Assembly (NCBI GenBank): GCA_017590115.1
Contig: JAGGNK010012559.1
Coordinates: 578,370 to 642,369 of the forward strand
Direction of reading: 5' to 3'
Length of the DNA stretch: 64,000 nt
DNA from: Montifringilla adamsi
Lineage: Eukaryota > Chordata > Aves > Passeriformes > Passeridae
Shown piece by piece: positions 1-11,785 of this stretch. How positions within the stretch are numbered: the stretch's first letter is position 1; the number at the start of each line of letters is the position of its first letter. Below the pieces are notes generated by a model. That model did not search any database, had not been told where the DNA came from, and saw only the letters and a list, made by a program, of their open reading frames with translations. A program made the position numbers and the translations under genes.

Positions 1-810
1 ATGAAGTTCAGAGTTACACACTAATGCAGGACAGAATCTGGAAAATATGAAAGCTAAAACTTAAGGCATCAGGGAGAGCACCCTCCTTTCCCACAGGGAT
101 GAGGGAATAGGATCCAGGAACCTCTTGAGGTCCCAGGGAAGGTGAGGTCACCTGGGGAGGGATGGCCTCTGCCCTGCAAGGTCACACCACCCACTGCTGC
201 TTTGACAGCTCAGAAAACACAAACCCCAAGGGTCTGGGAGGCTTTGATTACTAAGGGGGTTGATAAGGGCTGTATTCTGCCAGGGGAGACCTTGTTTTCC
301 CCTGCAGGGCCAGCAGGAGCTTTTGTCTCTGCAGGGGATTAGCCCAACTGGAGATTGCTGGACCAGAGATCAGAACCCAAGCACACAAATCCCCTCACCT
401 TGAAAAGTTCCCTGCTTTAGCTCTGTCCAAAGGATATTTTGCTTGGGTGCTTCCATCTTTAAAACACTAAACTCCTCCACAGCCAAGCTTTAATGTCATG
501 TGGGAGTTTTCTTTCTTTGAGGAGTGGGAAATGCCACACATGGTGGCATATGCAGAGCCCTGAGTCACCAGGGAGAAAATAAACATGGTTTGATCCACGT
601 GTGTCTGTTTCCTGGGAGAGAGGTGCCAGGGGATGCTTGCTTGGGTAACTGTTGCAAGCCAGCACCACCTGAGAGGGAAATAAATAAAAAATTATCTGAA
701 AATTAACCTGGAGCTGGGCTTCCTATGAGAAAATGGAGGTTTGGTCTCAGGATCTCCTCTGGTCAAGCTGACCCTGAGATGTATTAAAAGTCTCTTTTCC
801 CCAAGCCAGC
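1..810. other. Unique sequence, no gene seen
   Basis: Moderate-GC sequence with short, unrelated open frames only. An A/T-rich patch with overlapping AATAAA-like hexamers lies near 678-700, but nothing upstream of it looks like a gene 3' end. No repeat family was recognised. Confidence 0.5.
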
Positions 811-1186
811 TGTCGAAGAAGGAGTCAGAAGTCTTCATCTGTTGTTATCAAGGTTGTTTATTATTTCTTATCTAAAACATTTTCTGTCTGGCCTGCTGAG
901 GTCTGTTCAGAGGTCAGTCTGAGGCACACTGCCCTCCCACAGGGCTGGTGTTGTCTTTTATACTGTAACCTATGTATTCGATATTTACAGTTATGTTCCA
1001 ATACCTATCACCTATGTTAGACAGTGACTTTCTACTCTAAACCAACCCCAAAGTGCCACCATCACCGAGAAGATGGAGGCTAGGAAGAAGAAGGAAGAAG
1101 GACAGGACAATGCCCAAATTCCTCCATCTTGTCCCCTAGACCCCCATAGTAAAATTCTTCAAAATTTCACCTTTCACCCTGTGACA
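811..1186 (-). mobile_element. Retroviral LTR-like element, minus strand
   Basis: Read on the minus strand, this has the order expected of an LTR: a possible U3, a TATA-like GTATAAAAG (plus-strand complement near 957-965), then AATAAACAACC (complement near 850-860) as a poly(A) signal about 100 bp later. Proposed ends are TGTC...GACA. The right edge, complement of TGTCACAGGGTG, resembles the edge of the LTR at 58491-58909, suggesting one family. I found no matching target duplication, so the edges are approximate and the copy may be truncated or rearranged. No gag or pol sequence adjoins it. Confidence 0.55.
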
Positions 1187-1386
1187 ACTACTGTTATGCT
1201 ACTTAAACTGTTGTGACTTGTAATTCTTCATATAAAGTTGGTAATTTGCTCCATGGGTTAAGATCGAAATCCCAAGTGTCTTTGGCTTCCTGCCAGGGTC
1301 TCCAAGCCCCTGGCAGGGCTTCAAAGCCCCCTGGCTGGGGCTTGGATCATCCAGGACCGTCAGAGGGACGTCCTGGGCTCTGACAG

Positions 1387-1442
1387 CTCCAGCCTGGCCT
1401 TGGACACTCCCAGGGATGGGGCAGCCCCAGGTTCCCTGGGAG
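1387..1442 (-). mobile_element. CR1-like fragment in duplicated unit
   Basis: The plus strand reads as the complement of a CR1 3' segment (CAGCCTGGCCTTGGACAC, then a GGGATGGGGCAGCC block). It is short and partly degraded. An identical copy lies 488 bp downstream at 1875-1930. Confidence 0.5.
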
Positions 1443-1874
1443 GAGCAGGATCCCTGTCAGATCCACGTGTGACTCCAGGAGCTGCAGGCCCAGCCTGCCT
1501 CCAGCAGCTTGGAAATGAACTTTGGAAGAACAAAAGCAGGACATAAATGGCCAGCTTTGAGGCAGGCAGGGATGTCTCCCTGCTGGGCTCACAGGGATGA
1601 GGCTCTGCTCTGTCCTGGGTGTCTCTGAATCAAGGGGGGCTGTCCCCCTCAAAGGCTCCTCCTGCTTCAAACCCAGGCTCAGGAAAGGAATCACTCAGGG
1701 ACTTTTTGTAATTCTTCATATAAAGTTGGAAATTTGCTCCATGGGTTAAGATCGAAATCCCAAGTGTCTTTGGCTTCCTGCCAGGGTCTCCAAGCCCCTG
1801 GCAGGGCTTCAAAGCCCCCTGGCTGGGGCTTGGATCATCCAGGACCGTCAGAGGGACGTCCTGGGCTCTGACAG

Positions 1875-1930
1875 CTCCAGCCTGGCCTTGGACACTCCCA
1901 GGGATGGGGCAGCCCCAGGTTCCCTGGGAG
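1875..1930 (-). mobile_element. CR1-like fragment, second tandem copy
   Basis: Identical to the fragment 488 bp upstream and copied with the tandem duplication, so not an independent insertion. Confidence 0.5.
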
Positions 1931-2193
1931 GAGCAGGATCCCTGTCAGATCCACGTGTGACTCCAGGAGCTGCAGGCCCAGCCTGCCTCCAGCAGCTTGG
2001 AAATGAACTTTGGAAGAACAAAAGCAGGACATAAATGGCCAGCTTTGAGGCAGGCAGGGATGTCTCCCTGCTGGGCTCACAGGGATGAGGCTCTGCTCTG
2101 TCCTGGGTGTCTCTGAATCAAGGGGGGCTGTCCCCCTCAAAGGCTCCTCCTGCTTCAAACCCAGGCTCAGGAAAGGAATCACTCAGGGACTTT

Positions 2194-3025
2194 GGAGAGC
2201 AGGAAATCAGACTCAGTGTTGGAATTGTGTTTCTCTCTGGCCCTAAAATCCATTAATCTGTGCAATAATTGCCAGAGTTTACTGGTTTCCATGACTCTTT
2301 GATGGCAGGTAAGTAATCTGTCTGTCTCCTGTGGCTGAGCTGCCCTGGAAGAGTTTCCTCTTAGCAGGAATTGTTAAAAACCAAAATCGATCCAGCAGAA
2401 CCAAAGACAATTCTTAAACAGATCTCTGTTTAGTTGTTGGATGTTTTGTGTACTTGTTCAATGGATTCTGGCTGTCAGACTCCTTAGCATCCTTCCAGGA
2501 CTGGGCCTGGGAATGCTGGGATGTGGAGAAACACCAGGAATTATTGGACTTCATGGCAAGCCCTCACCTCCCTCTCACTCAGTGACTGCTGAAAATCCTG
2601 GACACACCCCAAGCTCTGTCTTAATCAAGGCTGGAGAGTAAAATTAGAAAGCTGATTTGACTCTACGTTCCCAGAAATGCCAGATCATGTAGAAGAGAAG
2701 GGATTTAAAATTTTTTTTCCAGGAAATCATCCTTCTCCTGCCAGGAATTGGTGCTGTCAGGCTCTGCTGAGGGAGCTTCCCAACACCTGGGTGCATTTCC
2801 TGGGTGTAAACGCTGCAGAAACGCTGCAGAGGCTCTGGAAGTACCAGGGAATTATTTCTCTCTCTAGCACAGGACCCTCCCACCACCCTGAAATGCCCCT
2901 CTGTGTTTGGCAGGTTTTAGAGGAGCGTTCCCCTCCTGTGCTCCCAGCCTGCTCCTTCCTCCTGCCAAGACCTGCGTGTTTTGTCTTCCCCGTTATCGCT
3001 GCAGAAACTCAAACATGATATTAGT
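2194..3025. other. Unique sequence with a donor-like site
   Basis: No gene recognised. CAGGTAAGT at 2306-2314 is a perfect vertebrate 5' splice-site consensus, but the sequence before it shows no clear exon and the candidate acceptor near 2270 lacks a good pyrimidine tract. An isolated donor match is expected by chance in this length. Confidence 0.4.
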
Positions 3026-3135
3026 TTAATTAGAGATCAGCTCCTTTTATGGCATGCAAATGCCCTGTCTGACTAAATCCCCTTCTGAAGTTGGCAGATG
3101 CAAATTAAATCCTGTGCACTGAAGTGTAATTTGGC
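3026..3135. promoter_or_regulatory. AT-rich block with two POU octamers
   Basis: ATGCAAAT, the POU-family octamer, occurs perfectly at 3054-3061 and 3098-3105 on the same strand, 44 bp apart. The first lies in the near-palindrome GGCATGCAAATGCC. Homeodomain-type TTTAATTAG lies just upstream. This is unique sequence with no repeat signature. An enhancer role is an inference from motif density only. Confidence 0.35.
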
Positions 3136-3675
3136 TCTGAACACTCTTCAAGGCCCTCAGTGATTGAGGGGGTGGAGGGGAATTAGTCTTAAGCTGCATT
3201 TGTTGCTTTCTCCTCCCTTAATTTGTTTATCTGAACGCTACTGAAGCAATATGGGATGGAGACAAATTGCCAAGTGACACACGAGTGAGAGCCAAGGTTT
3301 CACTGCTGGGTTCTGGAGCTGGAAATAACCAAGGTCCAGTGTACCTGAAATAATGGTAAATACTGGGCCATCTGCCACTCCTGGCCCTCCTGCTCCCAGG
3401 GCCCAGCAGGCTGGGAATGGCCAGGCTGGCACTCAGGGCTGCAGGGCCAGCCTGGGGCCATTCCAGGCACACACAGACCGCTCTTCCCAGGGAAAAATCT
3501 CCTCTTGAGCTGCTGCATTCCCGTCGTGAAGGGTGACCCTGCAGTCCCCATCCTGCTGGGGCTGGCCCTGCACTGAGCTGGTTCCTCCACACCCCCTCCT
3601 TCTCTGGGGCTCAGGGAGGGCTGCAGTCACTTTGTTTGGGATTACAGAGGAAGTGTCACACTGAGGGTCTGCAGG
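3136..3675. other. Unique sequence, no gene seen
   Basis: Mixed AT-rich then GC-rich sequence. Overlapping minus-strand open frames in the GC-rich half are short and show no family resemblance. Confidence 0.45.
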
Positions 3676-4082
3676 AGACTGTCCCACAAGGAAAGGCTGA
3701 GAGAACTGGGATTGTTCAGCCTGGAGAAGAAAAAGCTTTGGGGTCACCTAATTTTGGGCTTGCAGTGCCTGAAGGAGCCACAAGAAAAATGGAGAGGGAC
3801 TGAGAACAAGGATAGAGGGACAGGACACAGGGAATGGCTCCCACTGGAGGATGGGAGAGATCTTGGGATGGGAATTGTTCCCTGGCAGGCTGGGGAGGGG
3901 CTGGGCTGGAATTGCCAGAGCAGCTGTGGCTGCCCCTGGATCCCTGGCAGTGCCCAAGGCCAGGCTGGACATTGGGGCTGGGAGCACCTGGGACAGTGGG
4001 AGGTGTCCCTGCCATGGCACTGGATGGGATTTCAGGTCCCTTCCACCCCAAACCCTTCTGTGATTGTTTTACTTTATGATCC
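3676..4082 (+). mobile_element. CR1 LINE 3' fragment
   Basis: About 400 bp of CR1 3' sequence in family order: GGAAAGGCTGAGAGAACTGG, TTCAGCCTGGAGAAGA, GGGACAGGACACAGGGAATG, CCTGGATCCCTGGCAGTGCC, GGTGTCCCTGCCATGG and a CCCTTCCACCCCAAACC terminus. Like most bird CR1 copies it lacks the 5' part encoding endonuclease and reverse transcriptase. It is somewhat more diverged than the copies at 16.7 and 33.4 kb, so probably older. Open frames across it are shared by all copies and are not genes. Confidence 0.9.
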
Positions 4083-5305
4083 TGGTATTGCCACAGAGGT
4101 TTTCCCACAGTGCAGTGAGCAGACCCCCCTTGCAGAGTCCCCCTTTCCTTCATTCCTTGGGAGCAGCTGTGTGGGACTGTGCAGGCTGATCCCAGGAGGG
4201 AAATGTGCTCCCAGATCCTTCAGCCCCATCCATCCTCTCACTCCACACGCTGCAATTGAAGCCAGAAGTGCTTTGAGGCAGCCCCAGCAGATTAATTACA
4301 GCCCATAATCAGCATTTTTCTTCATTGCTCTCAGCCCAGGCAGCGAGGCAGCCCAAGTAGTTTTAGTTTTCCTCTCTGTGCCGTTTGCCCAGCTCTGTTT
4401 GCTGCCCCCTCTCACTGCCTCTGGGGTTTATTCTGCGCTCAGAGCCGGTGTTCGCCCTGCAGCAGTGTCTGATCACACCAGTGCTCCTGTGCCACCTCCC
4501 CACACGCCTTTCATCCACTACCTGCAGCTGTTTCTTCACAAGGAGCGATTTTAGAGCCTCCCCTGTGCTATTCTGCAGGAATGAATCAAGCGGGGGATCT
4601 GGAGGTAGCAGCACTCCAATCCCTGCGCTTGTGCTGAGCAGCTGAGCAAATAAGTGCCTTTCAATTACAGGCTCGTGCAGACACTCTCTGCTTATGTTTT
4701 ATAACAATGATTTGGGATCAAGAGGTTTGCAGCTAAAGGGATAAACATTTAGCCCAGATAAGCAGATTTGTAGAAATTATTGTTATCCTGAGCTGGTTGG
4801 ATTCATTAGGTCTCAGTCGCGGCCGGCTCTGAAATCTGACGGGGATAAATTTATCCCACCGAAGTGAAATCTGCTCAGGGATGAGTCTGAATTAGGGTAT
4901 ATTCATAATAGCATTTCTTTCTGGTGTTTAACATGGCAAAAATAGCCAGGGCAGAGAAATTATTTTCTTCCCCAGCCTCCCTTCCCTCAAAAAAACATTG
5001 GAGGGGGGATTTTGGGTGCTGCTAGCAGCATGAAGTGGGGAGGAAGGATTTGGAACAGAAGTGAAATGAGATCCTGGACATTTACCTGTGAGGGACAGCA
5101 GGAAAAGAGATTTATAAATCCATGGGTGATGCTGATCCCAAAGCACTCGGATTGCCAGGGCATTTTGGGAACAGCTTTACTTCTTTGCTGCACCCCATGT
5201 TTGCATAGAGACCTCTGACCCTCCAGAGCTCCTGTCTCTTGTTTGAGGGGTCTGTCTTTGGAATTCTGACTGGCAGCTGTTCTTGTTTACAGCTCTTTAT
5301 CTGCT
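4083..5305. other. Unique sequence with AT-rich core (4640-4920)
   Basis: No gene recognised. From about 4640 to 4920 the sequence is AT-rich and free of recognisable repeats, with repeated GATAA-type motifs (GGGATAAACATTTAGC, CAGATAAGCAG, GGGATAAATTTATCC) that fit GATA-factor sites. It is a candidate conserved non-coding element; this needs alignment to other birds. Confidence 0.35.
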
Positions 5306-5372
5306 CCTTCCTTCCTTCCTTCCTTCCTTCCTTCCCTCCTTCCCTCCTTCCCTCCTTCCCTCCTCCTCTTTT
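5306..5372. repeat. (CTTC)n / (CCCTCCTT)n microsatellite
   Basis: Roughly eight CCTT units pass into CCCTCCTT units, giving a polypyrimidine tract of about 65 bp. Purine/pyrimidine asymmetry of this kind is prone to length change. The minus-strand run of Glu/Gly/Arg/Lys codons is a by-product. Confidence 0.95.
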
Positions 5373-8300
5373 CCCAGTAATGTTTTTGCCTGGAGGAGCA
5401 TTATTTTGGGAGAGGGGTGAGATTTACCCACTGCGGGGGGTGCCAGGTACCTGGGCAGAAAGCCATCTGGAAAATCCTCATCCATCACTCTGCTCCCATC
5501 CTTCAATCAGGATGGGCCAGAGGAGCAGGCCTCTGGAATAAAGCACAGCCAAGGGTGGGCAGCAAAGCACACACTTATCCCAGGATTAGTGCCAGGAACA
5601 GGGCAGATCCATCACGGTTATGGCGTGTTCTCCTCGTGGTTACTGGATGGATAATGCCCCAATCAATAACTGACGAGAGGGGAGAGCAGAAAGGCTTTGA
5701 TTTAAGGTTTGCCCAGGCTCTGTAGAGAAGCAAGATTTATTGCAACATAAAAATCCCAAATTTAGCCTCTGGCTTAATAGGCATTGGTGCCTGTGCTAAT
5801 ATGGGCTGGAATTTGCTGTGCATCCCAATCCAAGGACACCACATCCGTGTGTCTGCCCAGCCATGGGCTGGAGTCAGCCAGGGAGGCACAGCCCAGTCCT
5901 GACTGGGGATAACCTGATTTTCTTTATTTCAGCAAACGTTTGGAATCCAGCAGGGGTTTGCAAACAACCCTTGGTGTCAGCACGGGGATCTCAGGGCCTG
6001 CTCTGCATTTCTGGGAGTTCAGGGAATTACATCCAGGGCTCCAAAACACCTCTGGAAGATCCAGAGCTGGCAAGAATTGCTGGATGCTTCTGTTTGCCCT
6101 CTGCTCTTGCCTTGGAAACATCAAATTATGGAACCACAGAGGACATTTCTGTCTCTCTTGCCTTCCTGGATCCATCAGACCCTGGAGAGCTCCTGGGAGC
6201 TCCTGGGGCCCTGCACAAAACTCACACCCAGGTCTCTTGTTTTGCCACAGCTCCTGTCCATGTGCTGCTGGAATGATGCTGTGGTGAGAGAAGGAAATGA
6301 TCAGCTCACAATAAAACTGTTTTCCAGAGGCTGAGCAGAGCCTTGAAGATTTGGGCCTTTTTCTGCACAATCAACTAAAGCTGGAGAAAACCAAGCAGAG
6401 CCTTTAAGTCCAGCTCCTAATCCCTGTTCCTGGCTGAAAAAGGGTGAAAAGCTGGAAATGTTAAATAATTCCAACCTCGGTTACAGCAAATCCTGACACA
6501 GCACACAGCACCGGGAGTTTTGGGGCTGATTTCAGCAGTCACAGGGATTTATCCAGAGAGGGAACTGCCCCAGAGCCAGGTGTGCTCTCAGCTCAGGGCA
6601 CCTCTGCTCCAACCTTTTCCCTTATTCCCAATGGATCAGCTGAACCTGCAGAGTTTGACCCAAATTCACAGTTCTGAGCTTTCTGGTACTTTGAAGTTCT
6701 AGTCAGGTCAAAGGAAAGCACAAGGTGACAGCCCTGAGGGTATTGAGACACTCGGATTCCCAACATCCATCACAGCTCCAGGAAAAATGTGTGGAGACCA
6801 GCACTATGCATTCCCTTTTTACAGGAAAATCACCAACCAGCTTGCCCTCAGCCCTCTGTCCTCCATGGACAATTCACATCCTCCTAAATCCCTGCAGGTC
6901 TGGCTCAGAGAGAGGAATGGGCTCCAGCACAGAGGGAAATCCTCGGCTTTATCACATGCAGACCACAGAAATATTCTGGCAAGATCCCAACACTTCCTCC
7001 CTCCTTGCACAGGACACAAGAGTGAATTTTGTCCTTCTGACCTAGCACACCTTGGCCAAAGAGGAGACTGATGTGCTCCAGTCTAGGAATTACTCCATCA
7101 GTGACCTCATCCATGGAGGAAATACCGAAATAATCACCTGAATAATTCCTGGGACATCTTCTGGCCTTCAGCTCCACTGCCCTCAGCATTCATTGGCCTG
7201 GAATTTATGTCTCCAACTTGTGCAAGGTGAGCCCAGACCTTCAGGGCTGTCATTTAGCAGCTTTTGATAACAAATTTGTGAAAGTCCAGGTGAAAATTCA
7301 CAAGGCAGAAAGAAGTCTCAGACAAAATGAGAGACTTGGCTGGAATTTACTCCCATTCTACTAGCAAAATCAAATATATCCACAAAGGAAAATGTTCTTT
7401 GTATCCCCCTGGGCCGCTGACAGATCCTTCACAACCACACAAATAATCTCATTTTAAGATCCTTCACAAGACAGGTCAGCTCATTTCTCCTCCCAGAAAA
7501 CATCAGATGTTTCAGGAGTGGGTTGTTCTGTTGATAATTTCTCTTAAATGAGTCCCAATCTAATTCCAGAGCTTGTTATCCAGAGTTAATCCCTGGCTCC
7601 CACCTCTCCAGGCTTGGAAAGAAATGTTGATCTCAACCTTGGTGCTGAACCTTTGTGTTCAGCCTACTAAAAATTCAGCTCAGAGAAGACAAAGCTTCAC
7701 CAGCATTGCTGAGGTCAGAAATGAATGAATATTTAGGGCAACAATGGCTGCATTTCCAGCCTTTCACAGCTCCAGAAGCAAAACACGAGAGTTTTCTGGG
7801 AATTGAACCAACCAGATATCCCCACTGGACACTGCTCTGGTACTGGCACAAGAGTCCTTTCAGTAATCTCCCTCCTAATTAATTTTCTTCTTATCGCAGA
7901 AGCCATTTCAGACACTGGGAAGAAAAAACACCTTTTTCTTGGGATGTCAGTCTGTCTCATCCAAAGGCAGTTCCCAAAGGAGAACTCACCTGGGACATCT
8001 CTCCTGGGCCGTTCCCAGCAGCTCCCTGTGTCCTCCTGCAGGGCCAGGGATAACCATGAGGGGTTTTCCATGCCAGTTCAGAGCAGCCATTCCTTGGAAC
8101 AACAGAAGCCAGCAGATAAACAGGAGCAAAGTACATGTGGAGTTTGGGAAACACACAAGCAAAGGACTAGAATCCATCCATCCATTTCTGTGGAAAACAG
8201 CGTTAAAATGGCTGAGCCCTAAATGAGTCTGAATGAAAGGGATTTATCTCCTCACCCAGTCCAGGCAGACACTTTATCAGTGGGGATGCTTTGCTGGAGA

Positions 8301-8601
8301 TGTCCCTGCCTGAGCCCCTTCTGTTCTTCCAGCATCTGAAAGAAACTTTCTCACTGCTGCTATGGGTGGTGGAGCTGCCTGGGGAGGGTGAGCTGAGGGC
8401 TGGAGGGTCCCTGCAGAGCTCCTGGAGCACCATGGTGCCGCATGGAGAGAGCCTGACCTGGAGATGTGGAACCCCAGCAGGGTGGTACCAATCCCCTGCA
8501 TCCTCCTCACTTCACCTGGCTGAGCCCTTCTGTTCCCACAGGGCCTTTACCAGGAGAAACCATCCCTTAAATTGGGCCAGCACTGAAATAAACCCTTCTG
8601 G
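5373..8601. other. Unique sequence, no gene seen
   Basis: Over 3 kb of mixed composition with no repeat I can name. Overlapping open frames of 90-150 codons on both strands (for example around 5818-6370 and 7733-8222) show no domain, codon bias or splice structure that supports a gene. Confidence 0.45.
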
Positions 8602-8997
8602 TCACAGAACCACAGAAACATTAAAGCTGGGAGGGATTTCCAGGATCACTGAGTCCAAGCTGTGCCCGATGCCCACCTTGTCCCCAGCCCAGAGCACTCA
8701 GTGCCACATCCAGGAATTCCTGGGACACCCCCAGGGATGGGCACTCCAAACCTCCTTGGGCAGTTCCAATGCCTGATCCCCCTTTCCATGGGGAAATTCC
8801 TGCTGTGCCCACCCTGAGCCTGCCCTGGCCCAGCCTGAGGCCGTTCCCTCTCCTCCTGTCCCTGTTCCCTGGAGCACAACCCGACCCCCCCGGCTGTCCC
8901 CTCCTGTCAGGAGTTATGCAGAGCCACAAGGGCCCCCCTGATCCCCCTTTTCTCCAGGCTGAGCCCCTTTCCAGCTCCCTCAGCCTCTCCTGGGGTG
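8602..8997 (-). mobile_element. CR1 LINE fragment, second 3'-end type
   Basis: The plus strand begins TCACAGAACCACAGAAACAT, the complement of the usual ACAGAATCACAGA-type CR1 terminus, and runs through GAGTCCAAGC and CACATCCAGGAATTCC to TCTCCAGGCTGAGCCCC and CCAGCTCCCTCAGCCT, the complement of the start of the CR1 untranslated tail. The terminal sequence differs from the 12-33 kb copies, so this is another and probably older subfamily. It has no coding capacity. Confidence 0.85.
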
Positions 8998-9268
8998 GGT
9001 CACAAAGCCCTTGCCGAAGAGCCCACATGAGGTTTATGGGATGCAAAGTCTGCCCAGGGACTGCCAATTCCTCCCCAGCACTTTGGGCTCATCTGTTGCT
9101 TTGCAAGGACAGAGGGATCACCCAGCTCAGGACACTGGCACAAAGTGATGGGGCTGGGGGAGAGGAATCCAAACCAGCCCCTCACTCTGCATCTCCCTTT
9201 GAACAGCAGCGTTTCAAACATGGCTCCTGACACGGCACCATCACAAGACATGTATTGGCTTTTCCCAG

Positions 9269-9851
9269 TGTCCTAGGTTACAATATAAAAATGTATTCTA
9301 TTCCCATCCTCAAGAGCTGCTGAAAGCAGGATGGGTGCCATTTTTTTCCTTATCTCCTGTTAATGGGCCCGTCAATGTCTTGCCCCATGGCTCAGAGGTC
9401 ACTCCCTGCAGGAGCCATTTCTGCTGAGCGGGTAACCAAGGACCCAGCCCTGACTCAGAATGACATCCGCCCCCTGCGAGATGCTCCGCCCAGGGGGGAG
9501 GAGCTAAGCATTCCCACCTGGATATAATCTGGGGTTTGGGACACAACAAGCAGTCTTTCCACTGGATTCCCAGATGAATGGCTGTCTTTTCCACTGGATC
9601 TTCAGAGGAAGACTACACCCTTTCTACAGGATCCCTGCTCCAACAAAACCACATCTGCCACTCCAGGAAGACTGCAGCCACCAATCCAACCGGACTTCTA
9701 CCAACACCCTGACCAACAGTGTGTCAGATTGTATTCTGACTTTGTCAGTGGTTTTTCTTTTGTATGATTACATGTATTTTGGTTTTCTTTTCCTAATAAA
9801 TTCTATTTCTGATTTGGAGTCTCTCACTGGTTTTGCTTTCAAACCAGAACA
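9269..9851 (+). mobile_element. Solo LTR with 5-bp target duplication
   Basis: A complete LTR of 583 bp starting TGTCCTAGG and ending CAAACCAGAACA (canonical TG...CA). It is flanked by CCCAG at 9264-9268 and again at 9852-9856, a perfect 5-bp target-site duplication. A TATA-like GGATATAATC lies near 9520 and CTAATAAATTC near 9793 as the poly(A) signal. The ends resemble those of songbird endogenous retrovirus LTRs. No internal viral sequence remains, so it is the product of recombination between two LTRs. An overlapping 96-codon open frame has no support as a gene. Confidence 0.9.
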
Positions 9852-11785
9852 CCCAGCCAGCTGAGAGCTCACAAAATGCTGGATGGAGCTGGAGAACACC
9901 TTCAGGTATGGGGGGATTGCCCTGGACACAGCCAGGGCTGAGGGCTCAAACCAGGCTCTGGCAATGCAGGGCACTCTTTTCCCCATGCCACAGAAATGCC
10001 CTGATTTCCTTTCTTTCTGATGAGCACCCCTGGGCTGTAATTTGGCCATTTCATTTCCAAGATTCAAGCACTTGATGAGTCTTTCTTTTATAATTGGGGC
10101 CAAAAATGGCAAAAGAGAAAACAACAGGATTTTGCTCACAGAATTCAAAGATGCAAAGCAAATAAACCCCCAAGAATGATGAGAGGGATCAATCAGTAAT
10201 AAATACAGCCTGAGGGTTGGAAACTTTGGGATGCAGTGGAGCTGGGAAAGGAGGAGGTTGAAAAGAGTTCTCTGAGCTTGACATCTGGTCAGACAGAAAC
10301 GTTCTGATATTCATGGGATGAAGTTCCCTCTTCACAGGGGACAAGAATAAATTCCCTCAGTGTCTAACATGCACATCCATTCTCAGAGCTACACCCCATC
10401 CTATCAGAGGGTTTAAAATGGGATTTTAGTGAGGTTTTTCCACCTTATTTTAATCTTGTGCTGTTGGTGTGGATGAAGGAGCTCCAGAACTGTGTAAATC
10501 AGTGTAAATAGCTGTGATCTTGCTGAACAGAACTAAGTTACACCATTCTCCCCAGTAATAAACCTCCCCTCCAGCTCAGCCTGGCAAAGGGCACCGCTGA
10601 GTCCTGGGAGCCCTGACCTGTGCTCCCAGCAGGAATGTTCCTCATTTATTAAGCTTATTCCACAGAAATGCCTAAAATTGAGTTATGTGCTGAAAATCAG
10701 GAGTTCCACTTTGAAACAGGACCATGGAGGTTGTACCTTCCCTGAATCCTGGAACAAAGCCCTTTTTTTTTGCTGGATTTCAACATGCAGATGTGGCACG
10801 TCCCTGTTATTTCTCCAGCTGCAACAGGAAAATACCAGGAGGTGAATTTTTATTTTTTTTAATTACTTTTTTATTGGCATTTTCATTTTTTAAAAGATAA
10901 ACATCATCTGGTTCCCATTACTCAGGCAGCCACACAGGAAATGGTAATCAGTTCTGTTGATATTATTTTCCTCCAAGGGATTCCCAAGGAAAATATTTAT
11001 GTAGGAATTAAAGGATTGGTGCAGTCCCTTGGGCTGGGGCGCAGGGCAGGAGCAGAACGAAGGGCAGGAGGGTGGGACCTGCAGCACGCCAAGGGCAGGG
11101 ACAGGGCATCACCCAGGGCACGGGGGGACTCTGAGTGAATGCCCCCGTGCAGGTCAGGAAGGGGATGTGTTCCAAGAGCTATCCCTTGGGGCAGCTGGAG
11201 GTCACTGTGCTGAGGAGGGAGAGATTGAGCTTTCCCTTCTCCCCCTGAGCCCCCTGGTCCCTGGGGCTTGCTGCTGCAGGTGGGGGCCACTGCCCTCACC
11301 CAGGAATTCTCCTGGAAGCAGGGAGCCCAGGCCTCGGGCTCTGGCTGCTGTGTCCATGAATCACCTTCATGGAAACCTCTGGGTCAGGAGAGTAATCAAA
11401 TAAGGGAGGACGAGCCCACGCTGCCTCTTGGCACTTTCCACCTTTGCAGTCATTTTCTCCTTCCTTCCCACAGAATCAGCTCCCTTTGGCCTGACCTTGC
11501 CAGTGACAGCTCTGCTCAGCCTGGAGAAATTGAGATTATTTGTCCCCCTCCACATCCCTGCCTCTGCTCTCCCCATGTTCCTTGGGTCGGTGTGCTCCCA
11601 GCCCGGGGCTCCCTAATTGCATTCCAGCAGAGACAAACCTCCTGACTAAAACTGCATCCTGAGCCTGCCCGAGCACAGCACAGGTGTCAGGGCCCCTGGA
11701 ACTGCAAACTCAATCTTCCTGATGGATTCCACTGGGGCTCTGCTCCGCCACCCCGCCCGCCTGCCCCTCCTCCCCTGCTCCCCCC
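9852..11785. other. Unique sequence, no gene seen
   Basis: Contains an AT-rich patch near 10840-10930 with short A and T runs, and a GC-rich segment at 11030-11350 with overlapping open frames on both strands. No repeat family, splice structure or protein family was recognised. Confidence 0.45.

Larger units (their letters stand above)
1221..2193. repeat. Tandem duplication, 488 bp x 2
   Basis: The segment from 1221 is repeated from 1709 with exact 488-bp spacing to 2193. By eye the copies differ only at T1242 versus A1730. A short TTGTAATTC match occurs at the start of both copies (about 1218 and 1706). The unit carries a small CR1-like piece on the minus strand (1387-1442 and 1875-1930). 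Each copy has the same 115-codon minus-strand open frame, a result of identity rather than evidence of a gene. Near-perfect identity means a very recent duplication or an assembly artefact. Confidence 0.95.

Noticed and set aside
1347..2182. Two identical 115-codon minus-strand frames, which might look like a duplicated gene
   Set aside because: They are identical because the DNA is duplicated; the frame has no family resemblance and contains CR1-derived sequence.
2306..2314. Perfect splice donor CAGGTAAGT as evidence of an exon
   Set aside because: No acceptor with a pyrimidine tract and no coding or conserved content before it; one such match is expected by chance.
3834..4079. Recurring GNCSLAGWGGAGLELPEQL-like peptide as a gene family
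   Set aside because: It is the translation of the CR1 3' untranslated tail and recurs wherever a copy sits.
9574..9864. 96-codon frame as a small gene
   Set aside because: Lies inside the solo LTR and spans its poly(A) signal.
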